From Actinomadura opuntiae (lineage in GTDB: Bacteria > Actinomycetota > Actinomycetes > Streptosporangiales > Streptosporangiaceae): 64,000 bases of DNA. The stretch spans positions 310,001-374,000 of the forward strand of contig NZ_JASNWF010000008.1 of assembly GCF_030283205.1 (NCBI RefSeq). Direction: 5' to 3'. Below are positions 24,062 to 32,364 of this stretch, in pieces. The notes under the pieces were generated by a model, which did no database searches, was not told the origin of the DNA, and was given only the letters and a program-made list of their open reading frames with translations. The position numbers and the translations under genes were made by a program. Position 1 is the stretch's first letter; every line of letters starts with the position of its first letter.

Positions 24062-24877
24062 ATGCGGTTCGTCGCCTATCAGGACGAGGACGGGGCCGAG
24101 GCGCTCGGCCGGCTCGACGGGACGCGGGTGCACCGGCTCCGCGGCGCCGACCGGATCGACCGGGCGGTGCCCGATCTGGACGGGGCGCCCGCCGCGGAGA
24201 CGGGCGTGGAGCTGGACGGCCTGACGCTGCTCCCGGTCGTCCGGCCGGAGAAGGTCTTCTGCGTCGGCCTCAACTACCGCGCGCACGTCGAGGAGACCGG
24301 CCGCGACCTGCCGGACTACCCGGTCCTGTTCCCGAAGTTCGCCTCCAGCCTGATCGGGCACGGCGCGCCGATCACGCTTCCGCCCGAGTCGTCCCAGGTC
24401 GACTACGAGGCGGAGCTCGCCGTGGTCATCGGCAAGGCGGGCCGCCGCATCCCGAGGGACCGGGCGTTCGAGCACGTCCTCGGCTACACGATCGCCAACG
24501 ACGTCACCATGCGGGACTTCCAGTACAGGACGCATCAGTGGATGCAGGGCAAGGCGTGGGACGCCTCCACGCCGCTCGGGCCCGTCCTCGTCACCGCCGA
24601 CGAGCTGGACCCCGCAAAGCTGGACATCTCGCTGCACCTGAACGGGCGGGAGATGCAGTCCTCGAACACCGACCGGCTGATCTTCGACGTGCCGCGGCTG
24701 ATCGAGGTGACGTCGCAGTTCACGCGGCTGGAGCCGGGGGACGTCATCCTCACCGGGACGCCCGGCGGCGTCGGGTACCGCCGCGATCCGCAGGTGTTCC
24801 TGGCCGATGGGGACGTCGTCGAGGTGACGATCGCCGGCATCGGCACGCTGCGCAACACCGTCCGTGCCGAAGCCTGA
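24062..24877 (+). CDS. Fumarylacetoacetate hydrolase-family protein
   Basis: A 271-residue C-C or enol hydrolase. The FAH core has GLNYRAHVEE, metal ligands Glu116, Glu118 (DYEAELA) and Asp147 (IANDVT), and the TGTPGGVG loop. Such enzymes split ring-cleavage products such as fumarylpyruvate or 2-hydroxyhepta-2,4-diene-1,7-dioate. First gene of a seven-gene run. ATG 24062 is used; the region before it is the operator. The bicupin gene follows after 10 bases. Confidence 0.87.
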   Translation: MRFVAYQDEDGAEALGRLDGTRVHRLRGADRIDRAVPDLDGAPAAETGVELDGLTLLPVVRPEKVFCVGLNYRAHVEETGRDLPDYPVLFPKFASSLIGHGAPITLPPESSQVDYEAELAVVIGKAGRRIPRDRAFEHVLGYTIANDVTMRDFQYRTHQWMQGKAWDASTPLGPVLVTADELDPAKLDISLHLNGREMQSSNTDRLIFDVPRLIEVTSQFTRLEPGDVILTGTPGGVGYRRDPQVFLADGDVVEVTIAGIGTLRNTVRAEA

Positions 24878-24887
24878 GGAGGAGACC

Positions 24888-25868
24888 ATGGGCACCGTCA
24901 GGGAGAGCTTCGAGACCTTCCCGTTCGACGCGCCGCCGCGCGTGTTCGAGCGGCGCGAGGAGCAGTTGCTGGGCGACCCGCACACGCGGCCGGGCGCGCC
25001 CCGGATGGGGCGCGGCCACCCGCCGATCGAGGTCGTCCACTTCGACGCCGAGTACGTCCAGCGGGCGTTCGCGCCGCCGCGCGGCGTCTACGAGAGCGAC
25101 TTCATGCGGCTGGAGTGGCAGACGATGAACGGCCGGCAGCCGTTCTACCACCGCAACTGCGACGTGGACGAGATGTCGCTCCAGGTCGCGGGCGTGCGGT
25201 CGCTGATGACCGAGTTCGGCACCGTCGACCTGGTTCCCGGCGACTTCTCCCGCATCCCGGTCGGGGTCGCGCACGACAACTACGGGCGCGAGGACATCCA
25301 CGTCCTGTTCTACGTGCCGGCTCCGGTCGTCGAGGCGGTTGCGGCGCAGCGGACGTCGGAGGTGGTGATCCCGCCGTTCGAGGGCTGGGAGCCCGGCGAG
25401 GTCAACGAGATGATCACGCAGTGCCTCGCCGGCCCGGGTCACGACATCGTGCTGGCCCCGACCGACGAGCGGGCCCTGCTGGAGCAGGCCAAGGGCGAGA
25501 CCGAGCGGATCCAGGTGCTGCGCCCGGACGACGCGTCCGGCACGACCTGGCTCTACCGGTCGTCCCACGTCCTGATCGGGCGGACCGTCGCCGAGGCGTC
25601 CGACGGCCGCGTCTACCGCCGGATCCGCAACGCCGAGGAGATCCAGTACCAGATCAGCGGGCGCCGGACGCTCGTCACCCAGCGTGGAACGGTCCTGCTG
25701 GAACCCGGCGACTTCGTGAAGGTGCCGGTCGGGATCGCGTTCACCTCGATCCACCACGAGCCGAGCATCCATCTGACGGTCGCGTCCGCGCGCGAGGTCC
25801 CGCAGGTCACCGACGCGACGAGGACGGCCGAGCGGCTGCCGGCGGCGGAGATCGAGGCGCTGCGGTGA
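24888..25868 (+). CDS. Bicupin dioxygenase, homogentisate dioxygenase-like
   Basis: A 326-residue protein with two cupin halves, about residues 85-155 and 245-310. FYHRNCDVDEMSLQVAG resembles the metal-binding stretch of homogentisate 1,2-dioxygenase (HRNxDxDE), but the protein is some 100 residues shorter than HmgA. IPVGVAHDN carries a possible second His. Ring cleavage of a hydroquinone-type acid (homogentisate, gentisate or similar) would match the FAH gene just upstream. The ATG has GAGGAGA in front. Exact substrate unknown. A non-catalytic bicupin is possible. Confidence 0.72.
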   Translation: MGTVRESFETFPFDAPPRVFERREEQLLGDPHTRPGAPRMGRGHPPIEVVHFDAEYVQRAFAPPRGVYESDFMRLEWQTMNGRQPFYHRNCDVDEMSLQVAGVRSLMTEFGTVDLVPGDFSRIPVGVAHDNYGREDIHVLFYVPAPVVEAVAAQRTSEVVIPPFEGWEPGEVNEMITQCLAGPGHDIVLAPTDERALLEQAKGETERIQVLRPDDASGTTWLYRSSHVLIGRTVAEASDGRVYRRIRNAEEIQYQISGRRTLVTQRGTVLLEPGDFVKVPVGIAFTSIHHEPSIHLTVASAREVPQVTDATRTAERLPAAEIEALR

Positions 25869-26551
25869 CGGCACGCGAACGGGCGGTCGCGGCGAACCGG
25901 GCGCTGGCCGCGGCCGGGCAGTCGGACATGGTGTGGGGGCATGCTGCGGTCCGCGACCCGGACGGGCGCGGCATCTGGATCAAGGCGCCGGGCTGGGGCT
26001 TCGAGGAGATCCGCGACGACCGGATCCAGCTGGTGTCGTGGGACGCCGAGGTCGTCGAGGGCGAGGGCGCGCCGCACAAGGAATGCCACATCCACCTGGA
26101 GATCCTCCGGCAGCGGCCGGAGCTGCACTGCTCGGTCCACTCCCATGCGCAGGCGGCCGTCGCGTTCGCCGCGCTGGACGCGCCGCTGCTGCCGATCTCC
26201 CATGAGGGGGCGCTGTTCGGCGGCGCGGACGTGCCGCGCTTCGCCCTGACCGGCGGGCTCGTCCGCACTCCGGAGCTCGGGCGCGCCCTGGCCGAGGCGC
26301 TGGGCGACGCGCCCGCCGCGCTGATGCCCAAGCACGGCCTGGTCGCCGCCGGGACGAGCGTCCAGGCGGCCGTGATGCACGCCGTTCTGCTCGACGGGGC
26401 CTGTCGGACGCAGCTGACGGCGATGGCCGCGGGACCGGTCCGGGTGTGGTCGGACGGCGCGGAGGCGGCGGCGAAACGGGACGAGTGCTGGCCCGACAGC
26501 CAGATCGACGCCGGCTTCGCCTACCTCGCGCGCAAGGACGGCCGTCCGTGA
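25865..26551 (+). CDS. Class II aldolase/adducin-family protein
   Basis: A 228-residue zinc aldolase fold. Glu73 with the PHKECHIHLEIL motif, His92 and His94 (VHSHAQ) and a later KHGLVAAG provide the catalytic acid and zinc ligands. Members cleave fuculose-phosphate-type sugars or decarboxylate small acids. In aromatic operons they can act on 4-carbon hydroxyacids from ring cleavage. GTGA overlaps both neighbours, so it is firmly within the operon. Substrate not determined. Confidence 0.8.
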   Translation: MTARERAVAANRALAAAGQSDMVWGHAAVRDPDGRGIWIKAPGWGFEEIRDDRIQLVSWDAEVVEGEGAPHKECHIHLEILRQRPELHCSVHSHAQAAVAFAALDAPLLPISHEGALFGGADVPRFALTGGLVRTPELGRALAEALGDAPAALMPKHGLVAAGTSVQAAVMHAVLLDGACRTQLTAMAAGPVRVWSDGAEAAAKRDECWPDSQIDAGFAYLARKDGRP

Positions 26552-28149
26552 CCGCCCCCGCGAACGCGCCGGTGCTCATCGTCGGCGCGGGCCCGGTCGG
26601 GCTGGCCGCCGCGAACCTGCTGGCGGCGCGCGGCGTGCCGGTCGTCCTGGTCGAGCGGAACTCCGCCACCAGCGACGAGGCCAAGGCGATCAGCCTGGAC
26701 GACGAGTCGCTGCGCACGCTCCAGGCCGCCGGGCTGGACGAGGCCGTGCTGGAGATCGTCGTGCCGGGCACGGGCACCCGCTACTACGACCGCAGGGACC
26801 GCCCGCTGTTCCAGGCCCGCGGCCCGGAGCCGTACCGCCTCGGCCACCCGTTCAAGAACCAGTTCGCGCAGCCGGAACTGGAGCGCGTCCTGCTGCAGAA
26901 CCTCAAGGACCGCGACGGCGTCGACGTCCGGTTCGGCACCCGGCTCGTCGAGGCCGAGGACGGGCCCGGCGGCGCGACCGCCGTTCTGGAAACCGCCTGC
27001 GGCACCCGCACCGAGCTGGGTGCGAGCTGGGTGCTCGGCTGCGACGGCGGTCGCAGCACGGTCCGGGAACTGAAGGGCATCGGGATGACCGGGACCAGCC
27101 ACCGCGAGGTCTGGCTGGTCGCCGACACCACCGGCGACCCCCACGACGAGCGGTACGGCATGCACCTCGGCCGCCCCGACCGGCCGACGGTGATCGTGCC
27201 GGGGCGGGACGGCCGCTGCCGCTACGAGTTCCGGCTCCGCCCCGGCGAGGGCGAGGGCAGCACACGGCCGGACTTCGCGACCATCGAGCGGCTCGTCTCC
27301 CCCTACCGGACGATCACCCCCGAGCAGGTCGAGCGCGCGACGAACTACACCTTCAACGCCGTGGTCGCCGACCGGTGGCGCGACGGCCGCTGCTTCCTGC
27401 TCGGCGACGCCGCGCACATGATGCCGCCGTTCGCCGGGCAGGGCCTCAACTCCGGCGTCCGCGACGCCGCCAACCTGGCGTGGAAGCTGGCGGAGGTGTG
27501 GCACGGCCGCGCGGACGAGCGGCTGCTGGACACCTACGAGCCCGAGCGGCGCCCGCACGCCGAGGCGACCGTCGCGTTCTCCGAGCGGCTCGGGCGGGTG
27601 GTGATGACCGTGGACCCGATGCGGGGGCGCCTGCGGGACACCGCCGTGCGCGCTCTGCTGCTGGTCCCGTGGAGCCGCCGGTACCTGACCGAGATGCGGT
27701 TCCGGCCGCGCGCCGTCCACGCCGAGGGCGTCGTGGTCCGGACGGGGCACGGCGACGAGCGGCTGGTCGGGACCCAGCTCCCCCAGCCGCGCGTGCTCGT
27801 CCCGCCGGGTCTGCGCCCGCGGCGGCTCGACGACGTCCTCGGCGACGGCCCGGCGCTGCTCGGCGTGGACGTCACGCCCGCCGCCTGGGAGCGCGCCGGC
27901 GATGCGCTCGGGTCGTGGCGACTGCGGCGGATCGACGTCGTGCTCGGCGACCGGCTGCCGCGCCCGCGCGACGGCCGGCAGGCCGTCGCCGACGCCGACG
28001 GGCGGCTCGAATCCGCGCTGGGCGCCGCGCGCGGCCGGTTCGTGCTGGTCAAGCCCGACCGCTACGTCGCGGCCGTGTTCCCCTCCGCCCGCGCCGCGCG
28101 GGTGCGCGACGCGCTGGCCGGCTACTTCGACATGGAAGGCACGACATGA
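26548..28149 (+). CDS. FAD-dependent aromatic hydroxylase
   Basis: A 533-residue class A flavoprotein monooxygenase. It has the Rossmann GAGPVG (13-18), the CDGGRS (165-170) NADPH/FAD motif and the GDAAHMMPPFAGQGLNSG FAD-ribityl motif at 286. The C-terminal thioredoxin-like domain is typical of the MhpA/PheA group that hydroxylates phenols. It probably makes the dihydroxylated substrate for a ring-cleavage enzyme here. Coupled to neighbours by GTGA and ATGA overlaps. Confidence 0.88.
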   Translation: MTAPANAPVLIVGAGPVGLAAANLLAARGVPVVLVERNSATSDEAKAISLDDESLRTLQAAGLDEAVLEIVVPGTGTRYYDRRDRPLFQARGPEPYRLGHPFKNQFAQPELERVLLQNLKDRDGVDVRFGTRLVEAEDGPGGATAVLETACGTRTELGASWVLGCDGGRSTVRELKGIGMTGTSHREVWLVADTTGDPHDERYGMHLGRPDRPTVIVPGRDGRCRYEFRLRPGEGEGSTRPDFATIERLVSPYRTITPEQVERATNYTFNAVVADRWRDGRCFLLGDAAHMMPPFAGQGLNSGVRDAANLAWKLAEVWHGRADERLLDTYEPERRPHAEATVAFSERLGRVVMTVDPMRGRLRDTAVRALLLVPWSRRYLTEMRFRPRAVHAEGVVVRTGHGDERLVGTQLPQPRVLVPPGLRPRRLDDVLGDGPALLGVDVTPAAWERAGDALGSWRLRRIDVVLGDRLPRPRDGRQAVADADGRLESALGAARGRFVLVKPDRYVAAVFPSARAARVRDALAGYFDMEGTT

Positions 28150-29108
28150 CCCGTCCGCCCGAACCGAAGATCGACCGGTCGCTGACGTTGCATCTGCGCG
28201 GCGACTGGGGCGCCGCCAACCTGCATCGGGTCTGCGGCTGGATCTCCCAGGAGCTCACCGACCGGTGCGGCCCGTACACCAGGGTCGCGATCTGGAACAG
28301 CCGTGGCTACGCCGACGCCGTCCGGGCGGTGGGGCGGGGCGAGGTGGACGTGGCGCTGACGACGCCCGCCGCGTTCGCCAGCGCCGCCCTGGACGGCCGC
28401 GGCCTGTACGCCGAAGAGTCGTTCCCCGAGCTGCGCGCGCTCGGCGTGGTCCCGCAGCGGGACCGTCTGGTCGTGGGCGTGCGCCGGACGCTCGGGATCA
28501 CGTCGTTCGCCGAGCTGCGCGAGGCGAAGCCCTCGCTGACCCTCGCAACGTCCGGCCATGACGGGGAGAACCACGTCGGGGTCGGCGCGCACGAGCTGCT
28601 GACCCGCTCCGGTGTCGACGTCACGGGCTGGGGCGGGACGATCCTGGCCGACGAGCGTCCCTGGGAGACGTTCGCGCACGTGCTGGCGGGACGCGCGGAC
28701 GCCGTCGTCCACGAGGCGGTCATGCTGCCGCACTGGCAGGAGTTCGGCGGCGACCTCCACTTCCTGGAGGTGGAGCAGGACGTCCTGGACGGCCTGTGGA
28801 CCGACTACTCCTGGCCGGCGGCGACCGTCGAGGAGGGCCACTTCCCCGGCTGCCCGCGCTTCCGCACGCTCGACTTCTCCGACTTCCTGGTGCTGACCCG
28901 CTCCGACCTGCCGGACGACGTCGCGTACGCGATCGCGTGGGTGCTGGGCGAGACCCGCGAGGTCATCGAGCGCCAGTACCGGCACCTCCCGCCGGAGAAG
29001 AGCCCGGTCACCTATCCCCTCGACCCGGTGGCGATGGGCCGCACGCCCGTCCCGCTGCATTCCGGCGCCGCCGAGTACTACCACGCCCTGCCGCAAGGAG
29101 AGTCATGA
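28146..29108 (+). CDS. TAXI/NMT1-like binding-protein fold without signal peptide
   Basis: A 320-residue periplasmic-binding-protein type fold. LTLHLRGDWGAANLHRVCG, then AVGRGEVDVALTTPAAFA and FAELREAKPSL are typical of TAXI/NMT1-type receptors for TRAP or ABC systems. There is no signal peptide, lipobox or membrane helix, and no permease nearby. It therefore should stay in the cytoplasm. Being translationally coupled within the catabolic operon, it may be an enzyme or an intermediate-binding protein. 4,5-dihydroxyphthalate decarboxylase-like proteins are a known enzymatic branch of this fold and a plausible alternative. Confidence 0.65.
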   Translation: MTRPPEPKIDRSLTLHLRGDWGAANLHRVCGWISQELTDRCGPYTRVAIWNSRGYADAVRAVGRGEVDVALTTPAAFASAALDGRGLYAEESFPELRALGVVPQRDRLVVGVRRTLGITSFAELREAKPSLTLATSGHDGENHVGVGAHELLTRSGVDVTGWGGTILADERPWETFAHVLAGRADAVVHEAVMLPHWQEFGGDLHFLEVEQDVLDGLWTDYSWPAATVEEGHFPGCPRFRTLDFSDFLVLTRSDLPDDVAYAIAWVLGETREVIERQYRHLPPEKSPVTYPLDPVAMGRTPVPLHSGAAEYYHALPQGES

Positions 29109-29833
29109 CCGAATGGATCACCGTTGAGACCGCCGACGGGCCGATGCGGGTCTACGCCGCACGGCCGGACGCCCCTGCCGATCGGGCCGTCGTGGTCCTC
29201 CAGGAGGCGTTCGGCGTCAACGACCACATCCAGGACATCGCCCGCCGGTTCGCGGCGCGCGGCTTCCTGGCCCTGGCCCCCGACCTGTTCCACCGCACCG
29301 GTGTCGCCACCCTCGGCTATGACCAGCACGCCGAGGCGATGCCGCTGATCGGCGCGATCGGTCCGGACGCGATCGTCACCGACGTCGGCGCCGTCGTGGA
29401 CCACCTCGCCGCCATCGAGGGCGTCCCGGCCGATCGGACCGCGGTCGTCGGGTTCTGCTTCGGTGGCCGCGCCGCGTTCACCGCGGCCACCGCGATCCCG
29501 GGGCTCGCCGCGACCGTTGTGTTCTATGGTCCCGGGATCGCGGCGGGCCCGCACGCCGTCCTGGACCGGGCCGGGTCGATCGACGCGCCGATGCTGCTGC
29601 ACGTCGGCGCCGAGGATCCGACGATCCCCGCAGACCAGGTGAAGGCCATCGACGCCGCGCTTCAGGACGCGGGCGTCGACTTCGACCAGCACGTGTACGA
29701 CGACGCCGGGCACGCCTTCGCCTGCGACGCGCGCCCGCACATGTACCGGCCTGCCGCAGCCGAGGCCGCGTGGGAGCGTACGCACGCGTTCCTCGACCGG
29801 CACCTGCCCTCGACCGCTGCGGGGGCCCGGTGA
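29105..29833 (+). CDS. Dienelactone hydrolase
   Basis: A 242-residue alpha/beta hydrolase of the DLH family. The Cys-type nucleophile Cys118 (VGFCFGG), Asp171 (GAEDPTIP) and His203 (DAGHAF) form the triad, and QEAFGVN at 33-39 holds the structural Glu of this family. DLH opens dienelactones made from ring-cleavage products. The start overlaps the preceding gene (ATGA). GAGAG before the ATG serves as ribosome-binding site. Confidence 0.9.
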   Translation: MTEWITVETADGPMRVYAARPDAPADRAVVVLQEAFGVNDHIQDIARRFAARGFLALAPDLFHRTGVATLGYDQHAEAMPLIGAIGPDAIVTDVGAVVDHLAAIEGVPADRTAVVGFCFGGRAAFTAATAIPGLAATVVFYGPGIAAGPHAVLDRAGSIDAPMLLHVGAEDPTIPADQVKAIDAALQDAGVDFDQHVYDDAGHAFACDARPHMYRPAAAEAAWERTHAFLDRHLPSTAAGAR

Positions 29834-30930
29834 AGTCGATGCTCGCCGCGCGCGCCGACCGCGGCTCCGACGCGCTGCAACTCGTCGAGATCCCCGTTCC
29901 GGAGCCGGGACCGCTGGACGTCCTGGTCAAGGTGGCCTCCGCCGGCCTCGCTCCCGGCATGATGCGGCTGCTCGCCATGGGCGCGTTCCGGCATCTGCCG
30001 ACCACCCTGGGGCACGAGGCCGCCGGGACGATCGCGGCCGTCGGCGACCAGGTCACCGGGGTCGCGGTCGGCGCCCGGGTCCGCGTCCATCCCAACCTGA
30101 CCTGCCGGTCGTGCCGGTACTGCCGCACCGACCGCGAGATGATGTGCGTGCAGCAGGCGATGATCGGGCACGCCGCGTTCAGCGACGTCCCGATGCCGCT
30201 GTACGACGCGTACCACGACGGCGGGCTCGCCGAGTACGTTCGCGTCCCGCACTGGCTGGTCGACCCGCTGCCGGACGCGGTGAGCTTCGACGTGGGCGCG
30301 AAGGTGCACGACCTCGCCAACGCCGTCCGCGCCCTCAAGCTCGCCGACCTCACGCCGGGCGCGACGCTGGTCGTCACCGCCGCCACCGGGACGATGGGCA
30401 CCGCAACGATCGCGCTGGCCCGCCACTTCGGCGTGGCGCGACTCGTCCTCGTGGGGCGCAGCGCCGAGCGGCTGGAGGCGGTGCGCCGCCTCTCCGCCGG
30501 CGTCGCCACCGACATCGTCGCGCTGGACGAGCTGCCGTCCGGCTGGGACGAGAAGCAGGGCCTCACCCGGGCACTGCGGGACCTCGTGCCCGCAGGCGCC
30601 GACGCCGTCCTCGACTACGTCCCGCAGGGCCCGGTCACCTTGCAGGCGACCACGGCGCTCTCCACCGGCGGGACGCTCGTGCACATGGGCGCCAACCAGG
30701 CGCCGGTGACGCTCCCGATGATCGCGCTGATGCGGAACTGCTGGCGGATCGTCGGCACCCGCGCGTGCACCCGCACCGACGCCGAGCAGGTCCTCGGCCT
30801 GCTCGGCAGCGGCGCGCTGGACGCGGCCGACCTGATCACCCACCGGTACCCGCTCGCCGACGCCGTCCGCGCCGTCGACGCCATGCAGAGCCGCACCGAA
30901 CCGATCTGGATGGCCGTGGTCAATCCCTGA
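29830..30930 (+). CDS. Zinc-containing alcohol dehydrogenase-family protein
   Basis: A 366-residue medium-chain dehydrogenase. LGHEAAGTI carries the catalytic-zinc His and Glu, the lobe CRSCRYCRTDREMMC carries the four structural-zinc cysteines, and the coenzyme fold has an ATGTMGTATI turn. The first catalytic-zinc Cys expected near residue 38 reads Ser-Ala-Gly-Leu, so catalytic zinc may be absent. It could be a reductase of an unsaturated intermediate (maleylacetate-like) or of an aldehyde. Last gene of the operon; GTGA overlap with DLH and a strong terminator 13 bp beyond its stop. Confidence 0.8.
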   Translation: MKSMLAARADRGSDALQLVEIPVPEPGPLDVLVKVASAGLAPGMMRLLAMGAFRHLPTTLGHEAAGTIAAVGDQVTGVAVGARVRVHPNLTCRSCRYCRTDREMMCVQQAMIGHAAFSDVPMPLYDAYHDGGLAEYVRVPHWLVDPLPDAVSFDVGAKVHDLANAVRALKLADLTPGATLVVTAATGTMGTATIALARHFGVARLVLVGRSAERLEAVRRLSAGVATDIVALDELPSGWDEKQGLTRALRDLVPAGADAVLDYVPQGPVTLQATTALSTGGTLVHMGANQAPVTLPMIALMRNCWRIVGTRACTRTDAEQVLGLLGSGALDAADLITHRYPLADAVRAVDAMQSRTEPIWMAVVNP

Positions 30931-30942
30931 CGACATTCGCGA

Positions 30943-30979
30943 AAAGGCCGGCCCGGTGCGACGCGCACCGGGCCGGCCT
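30943..30979. terminator. Bidirectional Rho-independent terminator
   Basis: Perfect 18-bp arms (30943-30960 and 30962-30979), AAAGGCCGGC... pairing with ...GCCGGCCTTT. The A-tract and T-tract ends fit termination on both strands. It separates the converging plus- and minus-strand halves of the aromatic locus. Confidence 0.92.
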
Positions 30980-30990
30980 TTCGCCTCCGG

Positions 30991-32238
30991 TCAGGGGACG
31001 ACGGGTGCGGTCTCCTGCGCGGCGGCCCGCTTCTCCTGCGAGGGCGGCAGGATCCGGGGCAGCCCCGCGATCACGGCGGCTCCGAGGACCGCCGGGACCA
31101 TGAAGGCGAAGAACCCCGCCTTCGACGAGGTGAACAGGTCGGTGGCCACCGCGACGTAGGACGGGCCGGCGACCGCGCCGAGCCGCCCGACGCCCAGCCC
31201 GAACCCGAGACCCGTGCCGCGCAGCCGCGCCGGGTAGAACGCCGTCATGCAGGCGATCACCATGTTCTGGCCGCCGAGCGTGCCGAGCCCCGCCAGCGCC
31301 GACACCGCCAGCAGCAGGACGTGCGGCTGCGGGGTGCTCAGGACGAACAGCGCCACCGCCGCGAGCACGAAGCCGCCGAGCGTGACCGGCTTGAGGTGGC
31401 CCCGGTCGGCGACCACGGAGCCGCCCAGGCTCCCCGCGGTCGCCCCGACGGTGAAGGCGATGGTGAACTCCAGCGACGAGCCCAGGTCGTAGCCGGACTT
31501 CATCATCACCGCGGGCAGCCAGGCCGTGGTGCTGTAGACGAGCGCCATGCTCATGAAGGAGGCGCAGCAGAACAGGACGGTGGCGCGCCGGCTGCCGGAG
31601 GTGAACAGCTCGGACAGGCGTGTCCGCTCCCGTTCCGTCCCGCCGCGCCCGGCGGGCGCGTCCTCCTTCATCCGCCAGATCAGCGGGACGAGCACGATCG
31701 GCAGCGCGCCGAACAGGAACAGCCACTGGAAGTGCACGTCCGGCAGCAGCAGCCGACCGAGGACGGCAGACGCGGTGCCGCCGACGCCGATGGCGCCGAG
31801 CGCGACCGTCAGGTGCAGGGTCCGCCGCCGCGGAGGCGCGGCGTCGGTGACGTAGGCGCTGACCAGCGGGGCGAGCGCGCCGATCCCGACGCCGGTGCAA
31901 AATCGGGCGGCGGCGAACAGGCCGAGGGACGGCACGAACGTCGCCGCCGCCATCGACGCGGAGATCCAGACGACGGCGACGGTCAGCGGAAGGCGACGTC
32001 CGCGCCGGTCGGCGGCCCAACCCGCGAGGACCGAGCCGAACGGCATGCCGAGCGCGGTGACGCTGCCGAGCATCCCGAGGGTGTCGTGGGTAGCGCCCCA
32101 CGGCTTGTACTGCATCAGGCTCGGCCCGACGGTGCCGATGGCGAACACGTCGTAGCCGTCGATGAACAGGATGAGGCAGGCGAGGACGAGGACACCGGCC
32201 TGCCGTCTGCCGGTGGCGGGTTCTGGGGTCGCGGACAT
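30991..32238 (-). CDS. MFS aromatic acid:H+ symporter (AAHS family)
   Basis: A 415-residue membrane protein with 12 predicted helices. The first helix LILFIDGYDVFAIGTVGPSL with the conserved Asp-Gly-Tyr-Asp motif and the loop GWAADRRGRRLPL are typical of the PcaK/BenK/MhpT group. It would import the aromatic acid degraded by the adjacent genes. Last in the minus-strand catabolic set, 126 bp downstream of the FAD monooxygenase, so partly independent expression is possible. Confidence 0.9.
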   Translation of the reverse strand: MSATPEPATGRRQAGVLVLACLILFIDGYDVFAIGTVGPSLMQYKPWGATHDTLGMLGSVTALGMPFGSVLAGWAADRRGRRLPLTVAVVWISASMAAATFVPSLGLFAAARFCTGVGIGALAPLVSAYVTDAAPPRRRTLHLTVALGAIGVGGTASAVLGRLLLPDVHFQWLFLFGALPIVLVPLIWRMKEDAPAGRGGTERERTRLSELFTSGSRRATVLFCCASFMSMALVYSTTAWLPAVMMKSGYDLGSSLEFTIAFTVGATAGSLGGSVVADRGHLKPVTLGGFVLAAVALFVLSTPQPHVLLLAVSALAGLGTLGGQNMVIACMTAFYPARLRGTGLGFGLGVGRLGAVAGPSYVAVATDLFTSSKAGFFAFMVPAVLGAAVIAGLPRILPPSQEKRAAAQETAPVVP

Positions 32239-32364
32239 CGGATCTCCTTACGCAGGGGTGGGTGCACGCGGGGTTCGGAGTCGGACAGCGCAGGAGCAAC
32301 CGAACGCAGCATGGGCAGGGCGCGCGGCCGTGGGCCGGGCGCGCCAATGCGTCTTCGGGGCGTG

